A stretch of 64,000 bases of DNA, taken from Pempheris klunzingeri. Its lineage: Eukaryota > Chordata > Actinopteri > Acropomatiformes > Pempheridae. A program made the position numbers and the translations under genes. The notes beneath the pieces were generated by a model. That model did no database searches. It saw only the letters and a list, made by a program, of their open reading frames with translations, and had not been told where the DNA came from. The stretch is taken from NCBI RefSeq assembly GCF_042242105.1, contig NC_092019.1:19210828-19274827 (forward strand), read 5' to 3'. Shown in pieces: positions 30,064 to 43,441 of this stretch. Every line of letters begins with the position of its first letter. The first letter of the stretch is position 1.

Positions 30064-33000
30064 TTATACAAAATAAAAAGGCATAGATTCACACACCTTC
30101 CTCAGGGCAGCCATTTCCTTTACTATCAGTTCAATGTCCTCATGGTCGTCTTCCTCTGTGTCATCCTCACACTCGTCCTCCCACTGATCACTGCCTGGCA
30201 GGAAGGGCTCGATGAGGATGGTCTCTGTTCCTCTGATTTCGCAGCGACAGTATGGGCAAGTGTAGCCAGCTGACTTCTGCTGGATAATTATTGATGATAG
30301 GTCATAGGCAGAGTAATGGAGACACACGATATGAATGTGAAGAGCCATTGTCATTCATTCATTGAACAGCCGCTTCATGTCCTTTGAACTGTATGTTGTA
30401 GAATATGTTGGACTTGTCTTCAAAGAAAAAAGCCACCAGTTTCTTTCGAAAGATGAAGGAGGTGGAAAATACTACGTTCAACAGACAAACGTAGATAGTG
30501 GTTTTTCACAAATGTAAACAGGATGGAGGTGAATCATAAGATTTCACAATTTCTTTGATTGCACTAGCATACAGGCTTTGTGATTCTCCAGGTTTTATGA
30601 TGCCCATATCATGCAGTATCTCCTTGTTGTTGACATGGCTTTTCTTCACTTTGTCTGACTCACATATCTGCAGTTTGGACAACTATTATTTAACCTTTTT
30701 CAAACTCTTTTACTTGTCCGAGCTGCTTGTAAAATCATATAATACAACTGATGGATCCTGCTATTTCATATTTAGCTGCATATGTGTGCAGATGCCTTTC
30801 AACTGCCTCTTGCTCTCCGTGCACTCATCAAGTCATTGTGCTCTACTGTAAACTTACTGTTGATGAGGAAGTTTGCTTGACCACAAGCTCGACAAACTTA
30901 CAACTTTTCCATTGTGGTTTGACGTCCACGAAGCATATCTAATTTTCTGTCTGTCTGTTTATGTCTGTTTCTTTCTCCTTCTCACACCATTTTTCAAAGT
31001 GGATGTGACTGATACACAGGAGGATGTGAGCCTGAGCACACACAGGAAGCCCTCGGCCAAATGTCAGGACTTGCTACTCAGCACCATAGCAAAGACTTTA
31101 ACACCTCCTGAACAGATGAGAGGATGCCGGCTGGCTGACTGAAAGAAACAGTAGCAGAGCATAAAGCAGTGATGTTCCAGCAGCAACTTTAATTCTGATT
31201 GGGTATGTTCAATGCCACTCTCTGATTAAAAGAGGAACTAGGAAGTTGGGAAAACCCCATTGCAGGAGCAAAAATGTGCGCACGGCGCACATCATGCTGT
31301 CCACACTGTTCATTGCCAGACCAGTGTATGATAATAATAATAATAATAATGATAATAATAACAATAATAGCTTGCATTTATATCGCACCTTTCAAAAAAC
31401 CCAAGGACGCTTTACAGACAAACAAAGCAAACAACAAGACAACAGTTGCCAAAGGCCTGAGTGAACAAATGTTTTTTAAGAATCTTTCTCTGGCATTCAT
31501 ACAGTCTCATTGTATTCCCCGTCTACAATTTTACAAGTGTAATTTTCTATGCTGATGGCATCTGTCACTGATATTAATGGTTAATTTCACTGCCCTTTTC
31601 TTTTTGAACCCCTGAATCAAGCTTTTGTCTATAGTTACTTATCCAAATGTTTCCTCATGCAAAGAACTAGTTGAAGAGGGTTTAAGTGTGGAGTCCACAG
31701 CTCTAATTGTGGAGAGAGCCAGAGAGTTGACGGTCTTGTGGATGCAATGTGATCTAATTCACAAGCACAGGTGTAATAAATATTTCTTAACATGTCTTGT
31801 TTCAACATGGCTGACTGATGACTTGTCAGTGAACACTGAAGTGTGCCATAAAACTGCTCTGATGCCCTTGGGAAGGCTGTGTGATAGTTCCCTGTAAATT
31901 CTGAAGGGAATATCTAGGTACAGTAGCATGTAAGTTAGTTAAGTTACTTTTTAAAGACCGGTTCTTTTAGCAAGTTTTTTTTTTAATCGAGCAGAGTTTT
32001 TTGGTTTAAAATGAATAAATCAGCTATGGTACTGATTCATGTGGGTTATTTTACATAACACAGCAAATGAATATAGGTCACATGCAAAATGGAGCATATT
32101 TCTGGGATTAACCCCAAACCATATTCAAATAACCGGAACCGTTATAGTATGATGGGACAACAAGAAACAACCAAACCATGCAAGCAGTGATTTCCCGGCA
32201 GGCCTTCACACACAGGCTGGTCAACCCTGACTGTTTCGCTCCACTGAACACATGACGATTGTTACAGTAACAATCTGTCAGTGTTGAGCATGGGATGGCT
32301 GGTGATTAGAAGGTGTTTTGAGATAAAGGGGGATGCACTGTCCAGCAGGCTACAATGAGTAAGTGGATAGGCGTTCATACCTGCCAGCCTGTGAGGCAGC
32401 GTTGGCACAGGAGATGCCCACAGGGCTGGATACGAGTGTCCTTATCCCTCTCTGCACAGATCTTACACAGCTGGAAGGTGCTGCCGATCTCACAGTAAAG
32501 CTCATACTGCTCCTGTTGGGTGTTACGGTGGCGATGTTGGAGTTGGTGGGCAGACAGAGAGACAAGACAGAAAACAATAAGAGAACATCTCAGGTTATGA
32601 TTTATGCTTTGTCTTGGTAAAGCTTCACGATGCTGTTGGCAGTTTGATGAATTGAAAAAGAGGTATAAAGTGCATCCGTTTACTTCTGAAACTTTGACTT
32701 TGCCCCTCTGGGCCGGTTCAAACAAGCTCGTCAGGTCGGGGTTCACATCACGGCCGTCTGGGTACATGTAGCTGCAGGCACATAAACACATAGCACTTTG
32801 AGAAAAGACACACAGGGAAAAAATAAACTAGAGACCTGTGTGTGTGTTTGACCTAACCAGCCTTCCTTGAAGCCCTGCATGAGTGCCTGGTAGAGAGGTG
32901 TGTTCTGGGGGATGGTCTGGACGATGCTACCTTCAGTGGTCACGTGGCCAATAGCCCACTGGCCCATTCTCGTGCAGCTCAGACGAAAGATATAGCTGGG

Positions 33001-35346
33001 AGGGACAGACATGCCGGTAAAGCACACTTGTTTACAAGACAGAAAATCACACATGAAATAAATTCAGAGAAATTCAGACATTAAAGTTCAAAGATAGGTC
33101 ACTTGAACACATTATTTTGTTTTTGAGTGTTAATGAGTCCCTTGAAAATGCTTTGGACTGTATGTACTTGTGCAGTTCCAATAAAGTTCTTCTCTTTCTA
33201 AAAAAAGAATGATCTTTTGGGTCATGCATATTGTTCCTCTACATAATTTCACTAAACTTTTTGATTAATTTCATAACCGGAGTCAAATTCCTTGTATGTG
33301 TTCACGCACTTGTCGAATAAAGCTGTTCAGGATTCTAAATATCCTCAACATAACAAGAACAAAAAGTTTGATGCGCTATGAAAAATATGGCAAAAACTCA
33401 AGAGGAAAAGAAACACAAGGTACTTCAAACTATATTAAAAAGTCATGAATTGGAGTGCTGTGGTTCTATGCTGCTTCAATGGCCAATTGACCTGATGCAA
33501 CTTAAGAATTTAACAACCTCTTCAAGTATGCTAGTTTGAGAGTGTGTGATATAAATGAGCTTTGCTTTTCTAAGATGTGCATCAGGAAGAGATTGTTGCT
33601 GTGCTCGTCCTCACCTCCCAGGTCTGTGCAGGTAGTGTTCCAGACGAACAACAACCTGGTCGTAGGTGAGGAAGGCCATGTAGCCTGGATGAGTCACTGC
33701 CAGCTGGTTCCAGTTCCTTATGAGTGACCTCCATGGCTACAAAAGGACAGGAGAGGTGAGGATTCTCAGGGCCTGAGTTCTTGGCCATCACGCTTTATTA
33801 TTAAAGGAAGAGGTTCAACGTTTCTGCAACTACACTTGTTTGCTGTCTTGCTAGGAACTATTGTGGATGAGAATATATCTCTCTCATGTCTGTATGCCAC
33901 GAAGCTACTGCCTGCAGCTTAGCTTACAGTAAAGACAGGAAACAGTTAGGCTGACTGAAGTTAACAAAATCTTACTGCCAGGATCTCTCAAACTCACTTA
34001 TTACCACAGTATATCTTGTTTGTTTAAAATCAATCAATACAAAATCCTATTGGTGTAAGTGTGAAAATGGCATGTTGTAGTTTTAAAGGTGGAATATGTG
34101 CCAGACTATTTCTTCACTAAGCAACTTATCGCCTTAGGTTAGTATCCTGATTAAACAAAATTTTTGAACTCCCTTTGGACAGAGCCATGCCAGCTTTTTC
34201 CTCCTATTTCCAGTCTTTATGCTAAGCTAAGCTAATTTGCTGTTGCATGTAGCTTTAAATCTATTGTACAAATAAGAGAGTGCTATTCATCTTCCCTAAC
34301 TCTTGGCAAAACGGCAACTAAGCGTGTTCAATGAATTGTCAAAGTATTCCCTTAAGTGATCACCTTACCTGAAACAGTCTAGTGAAGATGTCAAACTCAA
34401 ACACAGAAATGTGGTCATTACAAGTGAGATCTATAGTTGACTTCAGAGCCATGGACTCCATCCCTTCTTCAAATGCGTGTGCACTCTGCAGTCGTTCTTT
34501 AAAACTATTCCATGGCACTATACACCTGTCAGAACACATTTTATTACATTATCATAACATGTGGCAAATGTGGGCACACATACAACTTAAAAAAAATGAA
34601 GAAAAAAAAAGTCACTCACTTGTTGCCAAATGAATGCCTCCAAAACTCATCAGCCTCTGTCTTAGTCACTCTGTAGGTGTCACCCTGAAAACATCCCTCT
34701 GGAAACACGGCCTTCAGCTCCCAGAGAAGGTGACTGAACAGCAAGGAGAGTTTGGTCAAGTTCCTCCTGAGAATAAAAGACACAGCAGACTTTCAGTTGC
34801 AGGTGCAGAAATAGAAAAAACTTTGCTCAGTCATGTTTTCTGGTCCTGTAGAGTTAAAAGGGGGAGGTGTGAAATTTGGCTTGTGATAACGGTTTGTGCT
34901 CACATACAAATATATAAAACCATCTTGTGCAGCAATAGGTCATTTGCCATAAGCTGATAGCTCTTATCTCACACTCAAGCTGTAGGTACAGAAAGATCTT
35001 ATTACCTTATATCATGTCTATTCTCCTGCATTCTACTTGTGTGACATTAACATTTGTTTCCCTGAGGTTTTACCTAATTACGTTGGCTAAGAGTTAAGAC
35101 TTGCATTGCAAGCATGTTCAGCAACAGCTGTGCTAAACACTGGGAGTCCGCCTCAAACTGATTGTGTAGAAATCAGCCACTTTATTGTGGAAACATAGCT
35201 TTATGTGTTGTACATATGCTCTTGACACTCTACTGCTTTGCTTCAGTTGAAACAAGCATTGGTGATACTTTCCATAGACACACACACACACACACAAACG
35301 CACACACACGCACGCGCGCACACACACACACACACACGCACACACA

Positions 35347-35388
<42 letters not shown>

Positions 35389-37862
35389 AGTCCAGCTCAA
35401 ACAGGATGCTCTCTGCTACTTGCTTGTCTGTAAATACCACAAAATGTTCCAGTGGCCAGTGTGTCACTTCTGGTCAATCTTTACAAGTATTTACTCTCTT
35501 TCTAGGCTCTTCTGAGGTCATTTATAAATTATCTTTTAATTTTTTTGACAACTGTCTTTGCATACATGAACATTTTTTGAGTTTACTTTTTAAAATACTC
35601 CTTGCATGTGTCTCCCTGCCAACCTGCAGCCAACCTTGCAGGTAACCTTGCAGAAATTCAAAATCAATTTAATCTACTATAATACCATTCTTTGACAAAA
35701 AATGATGCAGGTCTAAAACATGAATAAGTAAAAATTTATATTTTTATATTTTTATCTTTAAAGATCGCTTCCTGACATGTATTTACATAATACGTGTAAA
35801 ACATTCTGTTATCGATTTTCAAATCTGTTACCTACTTTTTTCAGAATAACTACTCCGTTACGTCATTGAAAAATCCAGAATATATACATATAATTTAACC
35901 ACTGGACACAAAGTCCACTCTGCTCTGTGAAGGTCAAACATTCAAGTGAAGTAACAATAAACAAAATATGTGTTTGAGTGGAAATGCACTTTAATATTTT
36001 TTAAACTTGACTGCATCAAATGTACTCCACTGCATGTTAAACTATATGTTATTAATTAATGAAGCATACATAAAACAATACTGCAACAAGTTGGCAACAA
36101 GTTCTCATCTTCATGAAACCAATTTGCTCTTTTGCAAGACATGTTAAGATGCATCTCTGGAAACCCTCTGCAGAACTGTCCAGGTATCAAACATTTGTGT
36201 GGGTGGGGATTATAGATTTTCCACCTCAATGAGGAAAAGGAAACCTCTATGGTGTTAAGGAGGGGAGAGTAAGGTGGCAGGAAATGTAAGCCACATCTCT
36301 CACTCTGGCTCGACCCGCGTGTATAAAAACATAATGATAAAGATAGAGAAGTGGTGGTAAAATTTATAGTGAACGCAACCATGCCAACCTCTCTTTTGGA
36401 CAAATGGGCAGAGATATTGTACGGAGCAGTGAGGCTGGACTACGCACTGCGTTATGGAAACCTTTGATTTAGTTGGTCATTTGCTGTAATTGTGTCATTA
36501 TTAGCCATTGCACATTGCTCATTGCTTGATCTGTGAACCTCAGCAGGCTTGATGTGAAATGCTTTGATTACTTCTATCTCATGCAGAATTGGAGGATAAC
36601 TTGTATAGATCTTGAGGGCAGCCATGTTTGAACTCGTGGAGTCTACAATAGAAGAAATCAGATGGCTATGAGACAGTGTCATACGCCAGTGTCATACGCC
36701 AATTTCACTGATTAACACACTGTTTAATTTTTACTTTGAAATTTCAATATTTTCCCATATCCCAAAACTATCTGGGCGTTCCTTACATTAAACATTCAAA
36801 TATGTTACCAGTGATTTTCTTGTGTAAAACAACAACTTGTGTAATTGAAATGACCACGCGAAACCCCTCTAGTCACACCTTGAACACAAAGAGGACACTA
36901 TCTGATCACGTATTTCTTACTGTCAACGTTTTATAATGTGAAATGTATAACTTAGTAAAAATAAGTTGTATTTTCGTCTTTAATAGTTACATTCGCTGAT
37001 TTATAACATAACTGCATATTGATTAATAAATGCGTGCTTGATGCTTATGTTCTTTCTATTCACAGTTCTAATAAGTTTATTAGTTTAACAGAGTTTACAA
37101 ATATATAATATATATACAGTATATATATATGTGCACATTTGCATGTGCTTCTTAAATTCCAGTCAGAGACGGTCAAAGCCATCGGTGTGTCACAGACAAT
37201 GATTTTCCAGCCGTCTAACCTTCCACTGTCTGTTTCTGTCCCTGAGTCAGATCTCAGTTCTCTTTTCACCTTCACATTATAGCCAGCCCAAAATTTAATT
37301 TACTAACTAAGAGTAGATTGTTATTTTAACCATCCGACTGTTGATGTAAGTAGAAGTGGACTGAGTACCTGCTGCTTACTGGTCTGAGTCTGTGAGGTAA
37401 CAAGCTGACATTGACATTGTAGCAGGACACCCTATAGACACAGAATTTACACAATTTGAGTCAACATCGAAGCCACATTACATATAACACTTAAGTGAAT
37501 TTTTCACATGACTGACCATGCAGATCTCGCTGCGGTGAGAAGGCCATCTGTTATCTTGTGTGTACAGAAGATTTTTGAAGATGATGCAATAAATCTTCAA
37601 GTATACCTTATACAATTTTCAGATTCTGCTAACAGAAAATCTTTGACAACAATTGCAATAAAAATCATCATTCAATGAGAGTATGTTTTACAGAAAAGAG
37701 GAAGAGAGGAATGTATTTGTACCAGATGGACCGGAGCTCAGCGGTGCTTCGACTGACTGAGTGGGGCTGAGAGATACGGTTGAAATGACAACAGCACAAT
37801 ATTAGGAGTAAGAATATTCTTTCTCATACACGTATAATGTTTCGATGCAGTGTATTGTATCT

Positions 37863-37906
<44 letters not shown>

Positions 37907-39722
37907 CCCCATATGGCCCCAATCCCCAATAAATACAACAGCAACATGGTTGAGTGCTCATCCAGTCCTGAATTTAGGCCACATGCAAGTCAGAGGATAC
38001 AGTTAAATATAAGCAGAGGATATCTGTCTATACACTGTGGATATTGTATAAACATACAGTGAGAAAAAATTGTCTGTTCAAGGCCAGACAGCGTCTCTCC
38101 TAAGCTGCTCACATACTGAGGTTGTAATTGCTTTTGCCTAGTTTCACCACATTAGCATCACAAAGATGCAGGTTTGGCCCTTTTTCCACCTTCATCATTA
38201 GTAGTCCTAACAGGAGCAGGGGACACAGCCAAAACTCGAAATAAAAAAGTCACCCCTTCTTAGCTGTTCCAAAATATCCACTTTAGCCAAACAGTACACT
38301 TGCTGAACGTGGTGTTTTTCTCCTCTGGTACATGATGAAGTCTATATTGAACTTGTGGGGACAGCTGAAGCGTTTTTAAAGTGTTTAATTTTAGTTGTTC
38401 AAGGAAGGATAAAGACCTGTCATAACTTGGATCTTTACGTTATGACTCTTTTGGTCATGCAAGTAAAGAAGACTATTTTGGGATTTTCTTAAGGGCCCAA
38501 GCCCTGGTCCCATGGTAAATGATAAAGATTAAAGGGATGAGAGACCTCTTTCTGGCTCTGAAGTCACTTTATATGTCTTACAGAACGGCCACTAAAAGAA
38601 ATTTGTGTGGACAGGGATCATATTTTAGGTTTAAGGACATGATTTGGTTGAACTGGAAAAAAAATCGCTACTAAAATATAAGCCCGTCCATAAATGTGTA
38701 CTAATATGTACATTATGGTTTTATTTATTGAGGCCGTGAGGTCTCCGACATTTTGTTTGTTCGAATTATTTGGAATAGAATTTAATTTGTGGGGTATACA
38801 GACTATTAATGATGTGACAAATAAAAGATAAAAATGAAAATCATGAAAAATGCCCACTGGAAGTTTGGAGAGCCTGCGATGATGCCTTTTGTCTGACTAA
38901 CAGTCCAAACCCTAGTTTTAATTTATAATAACACAAAACAAAGAACAGCAACAAATTCTCCCATTTAAGAAGCTGTAACCAGCACATACAGGCATTTCAG
39001 AAAAAATGAACTGAATCATTTATTATGAAAATTGTTGCTGACACATTTGCTCTCAAGCAACTAATAGATTTTTTGTACTCCACAATGAGAATCACTTATA
39101 TGTACATGATTATGAAATGACTGATTACTTTTTATTTGAGTTATTTTAGTTACTTTAGTTTAGTTATTTGAGTTATTTTAAAAACAACGAATGATGTATG
39201 AAGGATATAATCATGAATGAAAGCAAGAAGCGTTTAATGAAGGATTTACATTCAAGTTTTTTAAGAGAATATCTTTAAAACCAAACTATCCTACTAACAC
39301 GTGCTGTTCTTGTGTATGGGTGTAGGTGCAGGCCAGGGTGCCTCTTACCTGTAGCTGGATGACTCCTCAAATATCTTCTCCCGTCCCTCTTTAAACAGCA
39401 GCACGGCCCTGTCCGTCTTATCCAGCAGGTTTCTGACATGGACCCTCAGGTACTTGGCCTCGTCTCCCCGGGGCACTTGGCCGTCTGCCGCCCTGGAGCT
39501 TCTGTAGGGTTCCCAAACCTGCGTGAGCAGTGCTGCCGTCTCAGATACCAGCTCTGGCAGGTATGGCGGACTGTTCCTCAGGCCCAGCCGGGGGTTAGTG
39601 CACAACTCGTGGAGCTTATTCAGTCTTCTGACGGCCTTGTCCACAAGCCGCCAGTCTCCACTGGTAGGGGGCTGGCAGCTTGATCTTGTATTCGTGGAGG
39701 CACCTGATTCTGCTGCTGCCAT
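30064..39722 (-). CDS. cblc: Cbl-family RING E3 ubiquitin ligase, short Cbl-3 type
   Basis: Binds phosphotyrosine on activated receptors and kinases through its TKB region and ubiquitinates them. Eight minus-strand exons: 39349-39722, 34620-34766, 34369-34525, 33615-33736, 32858-32995, 32684-32771, 32381-32512, 30064-30279, giving about 457 aa. Start ATG at 39722 in context AAATCATGG. Order: four-helix bundle ([48 protein letters not shown]), EF-hand ([17 protein letters not shown]), SH2 ([16 protein letters not shown], Arg about 271), linker [10 protein letters not shown] with Tyr345 and Tyr348, and a C3HC4 RING (C358, C361, C373, H375, C378, C381, C394, C397). After the RING is a short acidic tail ([18 protein letters not shown]) and a stop. 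c-Cbl and Cbl-b instead have a long proline-rich and UBA tail, so this is Cbl-3/CBLC, whose human form is about 474 aa. bcl3 is its divergent neighbour, supporting orthology. Introns hold repeats, including a foldback element at 33803-34354. Confidence 0.94.
31327..31440. repeat. (TAA)n tract joined to a dispersed repeat, cblc intron 7
   Basis: An ATAATAATA run (about 31329-31371) is followed by GCATTTATATCGCACCTTTC and CCCAAGGACGCTTTACA. This combination recurs widely in teleost genomes in my experience of such sequence; the family name is uncertain. Confidence 0.55.
33803..34354. mobile_element. Foldback/MITE-like element in cblc intron 3
   Basis: A block of about 550 bp with inverted ends (left AAAGGAAGAGGTTCAACGTT, right ending AGTATTCCCTTAA) and interior motifs of the teleost repeat with TTTATGCTAAGCTAAGCTAA, ATATCTTGTTTGTTTAAAAT and GACTATTTCTT. 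A related copy lies at 57161-57641. No coding capacity. It sits in intron 3 of cblc (33737-34368). Confidence 0.7.
35277..35385. repeat. Long compound (CA)n microsatellite, cblc intron 1
   Basis: About 109 bp of CA repeats with AAACG, GCACGCGCGC and ACC interruptions. The open frames on both strands here are translated repeat, not genes. Confidence 0.95.
36056..36330 (-). mobile_element. Transposase remnant (DDE/Tc1-IS630 type), cblc intron 1
   Basis: The minus strand reads [20 protein letters not shown] followed by [13 protein letters not shown]. This is the last part of a DDE-superfamily transposase: the PPYSPxLNxIE motif contains the final catalytic Glu and is followed by an RWK block. 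The rest, down to about 36060, resembles the family C-terminus weakly. No N-terminal part or inverted ends were identified. Confidence 0.72.
37862..37906. repeat. (TAGA)n microsatellite, cblc intron 1
   Basis: About eleven TAGA units in the large first intron of cblc. Confidence 0.95.
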
Positions 39723-41099
39723 GATTTGCACTGTGGGGCGTTTGAAAGTGATGTGAGTCTGTCCTATATGTGTTGGGGCGTGACAATAGATAATAATAGT
39801 CCTACTGTTTTTAAGAGATATCAAAGCTTGATTTCAATGCGCAAATGCTTCTGAGTAGAAATGGGAGGAGGTATTCAAACTGGCTCAAGTTTTTGAATGT
39901 TTAGGCTGACCTTTGTTGTCCTCACAATGACAATGTTTCCAGCTTTGTCTGAAAAGCACATATCTTTATCCTCATCAAAAAGCATCCTCCCTCAGTCTGT
40001 GTAATAACAGTCCAAACGCAGTATATTATCCAACAATAGATAGCACGTTCTATTGCAGCATCTCCAAAGCTAAGCATTTCCACACATGTCTGTTTGTAGC
40101 TTCACACTCATCTGCCCGATTTTCAGAAAAATGCAAAAATACAAGGTCTGTTAAACAAAGGCTGTTTTTTTGTCCACGACAGCAACAATACCACACAAGA
40201 GGCCCAACGAGAGAGAGTGAACTAAAAAGGAAAGGAAAGAGGGTTTGAGGCTGACAGTCTTTAGCCCCTCTTGCCCTCTTTTTAGCACAGTACTCTGCTT
40301 ACCAAAATTCATGCGAACATCTCAGCAGCCCAGCAGTCCAACATTCTCAGAGCTGAGAGGTCTACTCACAGCACAGCGGAAACATGTGTTCCGTTACTGG
40401 CTGAAACGCTGCTGCCTCTTCGTCTCCCTTTCTTGATGTCACCCTTGCTCTGTCTCTCTCTTCTTGGTGCACCCTTTGATTTGTTTCCTGGTTGCAGCCA
40501 GCCAAACAGGTTTGTTTTCTTTGCTCTATTGCTCAGCCAGTCAAGCAAAGAGACACACAGAAAGAGAGAGAGGGAGAGATGGGAGGGTGGAAGACAGAAA
40601 CGTGTGGAATCAAAACCACACATTTATTAAGAATGAAAAGACCAGAGTAATACATACTTTTCAAGCTCGTGGTTTTTTCTCTTCTTCAGTTGCCCAGTCA
40701 GGCAAGTGGGTCGCAGGTCTGCTTGCCTGAACTAAATGTTTTAGTCCCCATGTAAAAACTGCTTTATCTAATTAATCAAATAACAACAAAAACTTAACTG
40801 TCAGTCTTTATTTAAGTACACCAACAGTTGTTGGAGCGGAGCCAGAATTATTTGCCTCGAAAAACAGACTTTAAGAATTTAAGAACTTAAAAATATATTC
40901 AAAAAAACAAACTATATTCCACTTAAAGGTGTCCGATAAATTGATTTTTATCACTTAATTTGAATTTATCGTTTGTGGCGATGTTTAGAAATGAGCTTCC
41001 CACAGCTTCTCTAATGCTCAGGTACTCCTGACACCTCTCTTCAGACAGGTAAACACTGACATGGCAGCATGTGCTGGTAAAAGTAAGGCGTTCATTTCA

Positions 41100-41680
41100 C
41101 AAAAAGGCACTTTCACCTCAGCTGGTCTGCCAGTAGGTCCACCACTTTGGTCCACACTGAGACTGCTGGATGGATTGCCATCGACAGACATTCATGTCCC
41201 GTCAGGATGAATTGGTGTATTTGTTTTATGTTCAAGTATGACTTTTTCACCAGCTTCAGTTGTACTTTGTGTTTAGTGATAATTAGCAAACGTTAGCATG
41301 CTAACAGAAATAACTAAACAATTCAATTAACAATGGCACAAAACACTGAAAAGCAACCGAATCTCACATTCAAGAAGCTGGGTCCAGCTAATTTTGACGT
41401 GTTTTGGTAAAACAAACAAGTGAAACCAGCAGAATTGGTGCTGCCCTCTCACTTGACCTCTAACCCCCCCTCAGCAGGGCCCTGTCCTCTTGTGCAGTAG
41501 GTTACTCACATGGACCTCAACTTTTCCTTTAGCGCCATCATCAGGTCAAAGCGTTTACTCGTCCAATATTTTGGTTTAATGTCCAAGTAACTGACTAAAC
41601 TAATGATATTTCCATCAGCCTCAGCTGTACTTGGATGTTTATGTTAACTAGCCAGTTAGCATGCTACCTCACCTCACTAA
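41100..41680. repeat. Two inverted copies of a dispersed teleost repeat
   Basis: Blocks CCACCACTTTGGTCCACACT, GGATGGATTGCCAT, ACTTTGTGTTTAGTGATAAT and TAGCAAACGTTAGCATGCTA (41130-41320), and a second set (CTTTAGCGCCATCATC, CCATCAGCCTCAGCTGTACT, AGTTAGCATGCTA; about 41530-41670). They are the reverse complement of the copy at 49260-49830. Confidence 0.7.
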
Positions 41681-43359
41681 ACAAACCTTCTTGCCACTAA
41701 ACAAAGGTGGCTATTCATGTCTTTGTGGCTTAAAACGTTGCTGCTCTGCTGTCTATTCTAAATATTTACCTATGTGAGAAGCAGGCTGAGGAGCATCAGC
41801 TGTCAGTTCTATTAGGAGCAGCTCACACTTTACATACAGAAACTCAGGAGAACACTTTTAGAACACTAAAACTTGATTTAGTAGGAATACTACACATTGA
41901 AAATAAGTGGTGTATAAGAGAATATAATGATATTACATATTTTGTGTACAGAGCATGTATTATTTATGCAGTAGGGGTTTTAACATTGCAACAGATACCA
42001 CTCTTTAAAAATACTTTACAATACTTTTGAACATTGTTTGTGTCTTTTATGGCGTTCAGGGGCGTTATGGCCCTCAGTTTACGCCATCTGAAAGAGAAAA
42101 CCTCTGCTTCAACATCCACAAGAGGGAGGCACCGACTCACACACCGCTCACCAAGTGCTGTCACCGAATTTTTTTGCCTATTCAAATGCCAGTTTCCAAT
42201 TGAATTTACCGTAATTGAGAGAGCACAGATTTTTTTCCAGTTGTGCCACCACTTGCAGCAAATGTCAAAGCCACTTACTCAGCAGCCAAAGAGAGCACTG
42301 GTTATACCACATCGTCCAAACAGATGTCTCTTTTTGGAGATGTCTTTCAGTGTGATAAATGCACATTGTTCACCTTGATCATTCACCACTAAAAGTTTAG
42401 TTGCACCTTTGTCCTCTTGACACAAGGGGGCCTTATTTCATTTGTTTGTATCTGGATATGTTATTTCATGATTACCACTGAGGACTATTTCTCCTGGGCC
42501 CTTAGATATCAAAGAGTATGTGATTGTTCTATTTAAATACATGTATATGCTTTTAAGGACCATTAAACCCCAGTCAGTGTCTCATTCAATAAACAATGAA
42601 GTGTGTGTCCAGGATGAGCCGGGCTGTGAAGGAGGTAGACCCGTGCTTTTCGCTAATGATGATACCTAATACCTGAGGAGGACATCATGGTTGAGTGCCT
42701 TGACAGCTGCAGAGCATGTTTGTGTAGTGCTATGGTCTTTTAGGGACTTTAGACACCAAGCTTGACGGTCTGTTGGCAGCTCCACACATCAGTGGAAAGA
42801 GGAAAGTCCCAAATTGACCCCGGTGATGACAGCCTGGTCTGAGGGTGGAGTAGGATACAATTAGAGACAAAGAGGTGTGATTTGTGTGCTTGTGTATGCA
42901 CATGTATGGTTTGTGTGAGTGTCTGTGGTCAGCTCACACGGCCACATGCAGGGCAGCTGTGACATGGCATCACCTGATCAGTCAATCGGTTTGGATGGAG
43001 TGCCTCCTCTTTATTCTCCTTATTGCTCCTTTAGGAAGTAAAAGTTCAGCTCTGAGTCTGACGTATGGTGTACATGTCACCAACCTGAGGCAACAGATTG
43101 ACTGATACATCAATGATCCAACTTACACTGTGCATCCAACGGACTGCACCTCGCAAAATCTGCATCCTTCAGACGGCACCAGAGCACTAAACTATTGAGA
43201 ATTAAGCATTAGGCTGACTTGAGCTTTCAATATATAGTTTATAGTGTTGGGAGTTCACATATTTGCAGAAATAAAATAAAATTGACATTTGTGACTTTTG
43301 ATGTATATATTCCTTCTAGTGTTTTTTCTAGTTGCTTTTTCCTTATTGTGTATCTATTT

Positions 43360-43441
43360 TATTTGTGCTGCTGTAACGACACATTTTCCCAGTCTGGAGT
43401 CAATAAAGTACATCTATCTATCTATCTATCTATCTATCTAG
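43360..43441 (+). repeat. Retroposon 3' tail ending in (ATCT)n
   Basis: GTGCTGCTGTAACGACACAT, then CAGTCTGGAGTCAATAAAGTACATCTATCTATC. This ending (CTGCTGTAAC...CAATAAAG + tetranucleotide tail) is a frequent 3' end of teleost non-LTR elements. Only the tail is visible. Confidence 0.6.

Noticed and set aside
35133-35515. Cys/Val- and His/Thr-repeat proteins on both strands
   Set aside because: Translations of a (CA)n microsatellite; the same applies at 45498-45802 and 47776-48148.
37862-37906. Regular short repeats that might suggest a CRISPR array
   Set aside because: Simple tetranucleotide repeats without spacers, in a vertebrate genome.
39723-39824. Upstream extension of the cblc frame (start at 39824)
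   Set aside because: The open frame continues upstream, but family alignment and the start context favour the ATG at 39722; the extension has no Cbl similarity.
42034-42378. 114-codon plus-strand open frame between cblc and bcl3
   Set aside because: No homology recognised, no promoter or splice context, and close to repeat-rich sequence.
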